Part shown: one piece after another, positions 63,793-64,000 of the stretch
Numbering within the stretch: position 1 is the stretch's first letter
How the letters are laid out: every line of letters begins with the position of its first letter
DNA from: Sinohyriopsis cumingii
Lineage: Eukaryota; Mollusca; Bivalvia; Unionida; Unionidae
Assembly: GCA_028554795.2 (NCBI GenBank)
Contig: CM068826.1
Location: 101,000,346-101,064,345, forward strand
DNA length: 64,000 nt
Reading direction: 5' to 3'
Notes under the pieces: generated by a model
Told to the model about the DNA's origin: nothing
Databases searched by the model: none
What the model saw: the letters and a program-made list of their open reading frames with translations, nothing else
Translations under genes and position numbers: made by a program

Positions 63793-63965
63793 AATCTGAT
63801 CTGCCATTACATAATGTCCCAGCATATCAGGATCTATGTTCTTTGTTCTACTGATTACTCCTAACAAACTGGATAGACCCAGATCTGCCAGCTCATTATG
63901 CGGTAGCAGTTCTGGGTCTCTCCAGTTTGCAGTAGGATTTGACTGATAAGTGAATAAATATGGTA
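63745..63965. mobile_element. MITE-like foldback element, copy 3
   Basis: The left end has TCAAATCCAACTGCAAAC and the right end, reverse-complemented, TCAAATCCTACTGCAAAC, so the termini are 18-bp inverted repeats with one mismatch. The inside has TACTGATTACTCCTAACAAA and AGACCCAGATCTGCC as in copy 1. It overlaps the end of the tentative last exon. Confidence 0.75.
63953..63958 (+). terminator. Candidate poly(A) signal AATAAA
   Basis: An AATAAA hexamer lies about 160 bp after the candidate stop codon at 63790-63792. It is inside the MITE-like repeat copy, so it may be fortuitous. No other feature in the last 40 bases of the window can confirm cleavage. Confidence 0.3.
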
Positions 63966-64000
63966 CAATATGAATTTACTTTTTTGTGGGGAAGCAGTTT

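Overview
This is intronic-style animal DNA: one long plus-strand gene built from short exons with GT/AG borders and matching phases, set in AT-rich introns full of minisatellites, SINEs and retroelement fossils. The SINE family whose 3' end reads TGCTGAAAAATGGCGTTAA followed by (AAC)n, the dispersed AGGTCAAGGTCA repeats and the DIRS-like tyrosine-recombinase retroelements suggest a lophotrochozoan, most likely a mollusc. The organism is an inference from repeat content, not proven.

The only host gene I can support encodes a polycystin-1-family protein (PKD1/PKD1L type). Eighteen well-supported exons run from 3771 to 62092, and a possible terminal exon lies at 63710-63792. Every splice junction is phase-consistent, giving about 1,930 codons with no internal stop. 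The 5' part of the gene lies before the window. In order the exons encode: the C-terminal part of an REJ-type region (3771-7848), a Thr-rich linker (11054-11296), helical and GAIN-like ectodomain (21242-35993), the GPS motif with an intact HLT and TM1 (37535-37768), a PLAT domain (41353-46885), TM2 to TM5 with a very large acidic cytosolic loop (48189-52564), the first helix of the channel-like module (55772-56004), the polycystin/TOP extracellular domain (57365-59950) and S2 to S6 with a pore-loop-like segment (59880-62092).

The introns hold roughly twenty different tandem arrays with periods of 20 to 63 bp, plus AT, GT and CATA microsatellites. Several periods are multiples of 3 and so create long spurious open frames on both strands. 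Two arrays run right up to splice acceptors (29887 and 57365). Mobile elements include two or three DIRS-like fossils (1459-3100, 12280-15600, and a fragment near 53900), one internally deleted LINE (about 9540-10860), at least four SINE families (several copies with visible target-site duplications) and a foldback MITE-like family whose third copy overlaps the predicted last codons of the gene.

The points most worth a second look are four LxVP-type motifs, resembling calcineurin docking sites, in the acidic cytosolic loop; a perfect AGGTCA-CAG-TGACCT palindrome in an intron; six copies of the palindrome GGTCATGACC spaced at 31 bp; arrays carrying TACTGAC just before an acceptor; and a possible MITE-derived stop codon and poly(A) signal.
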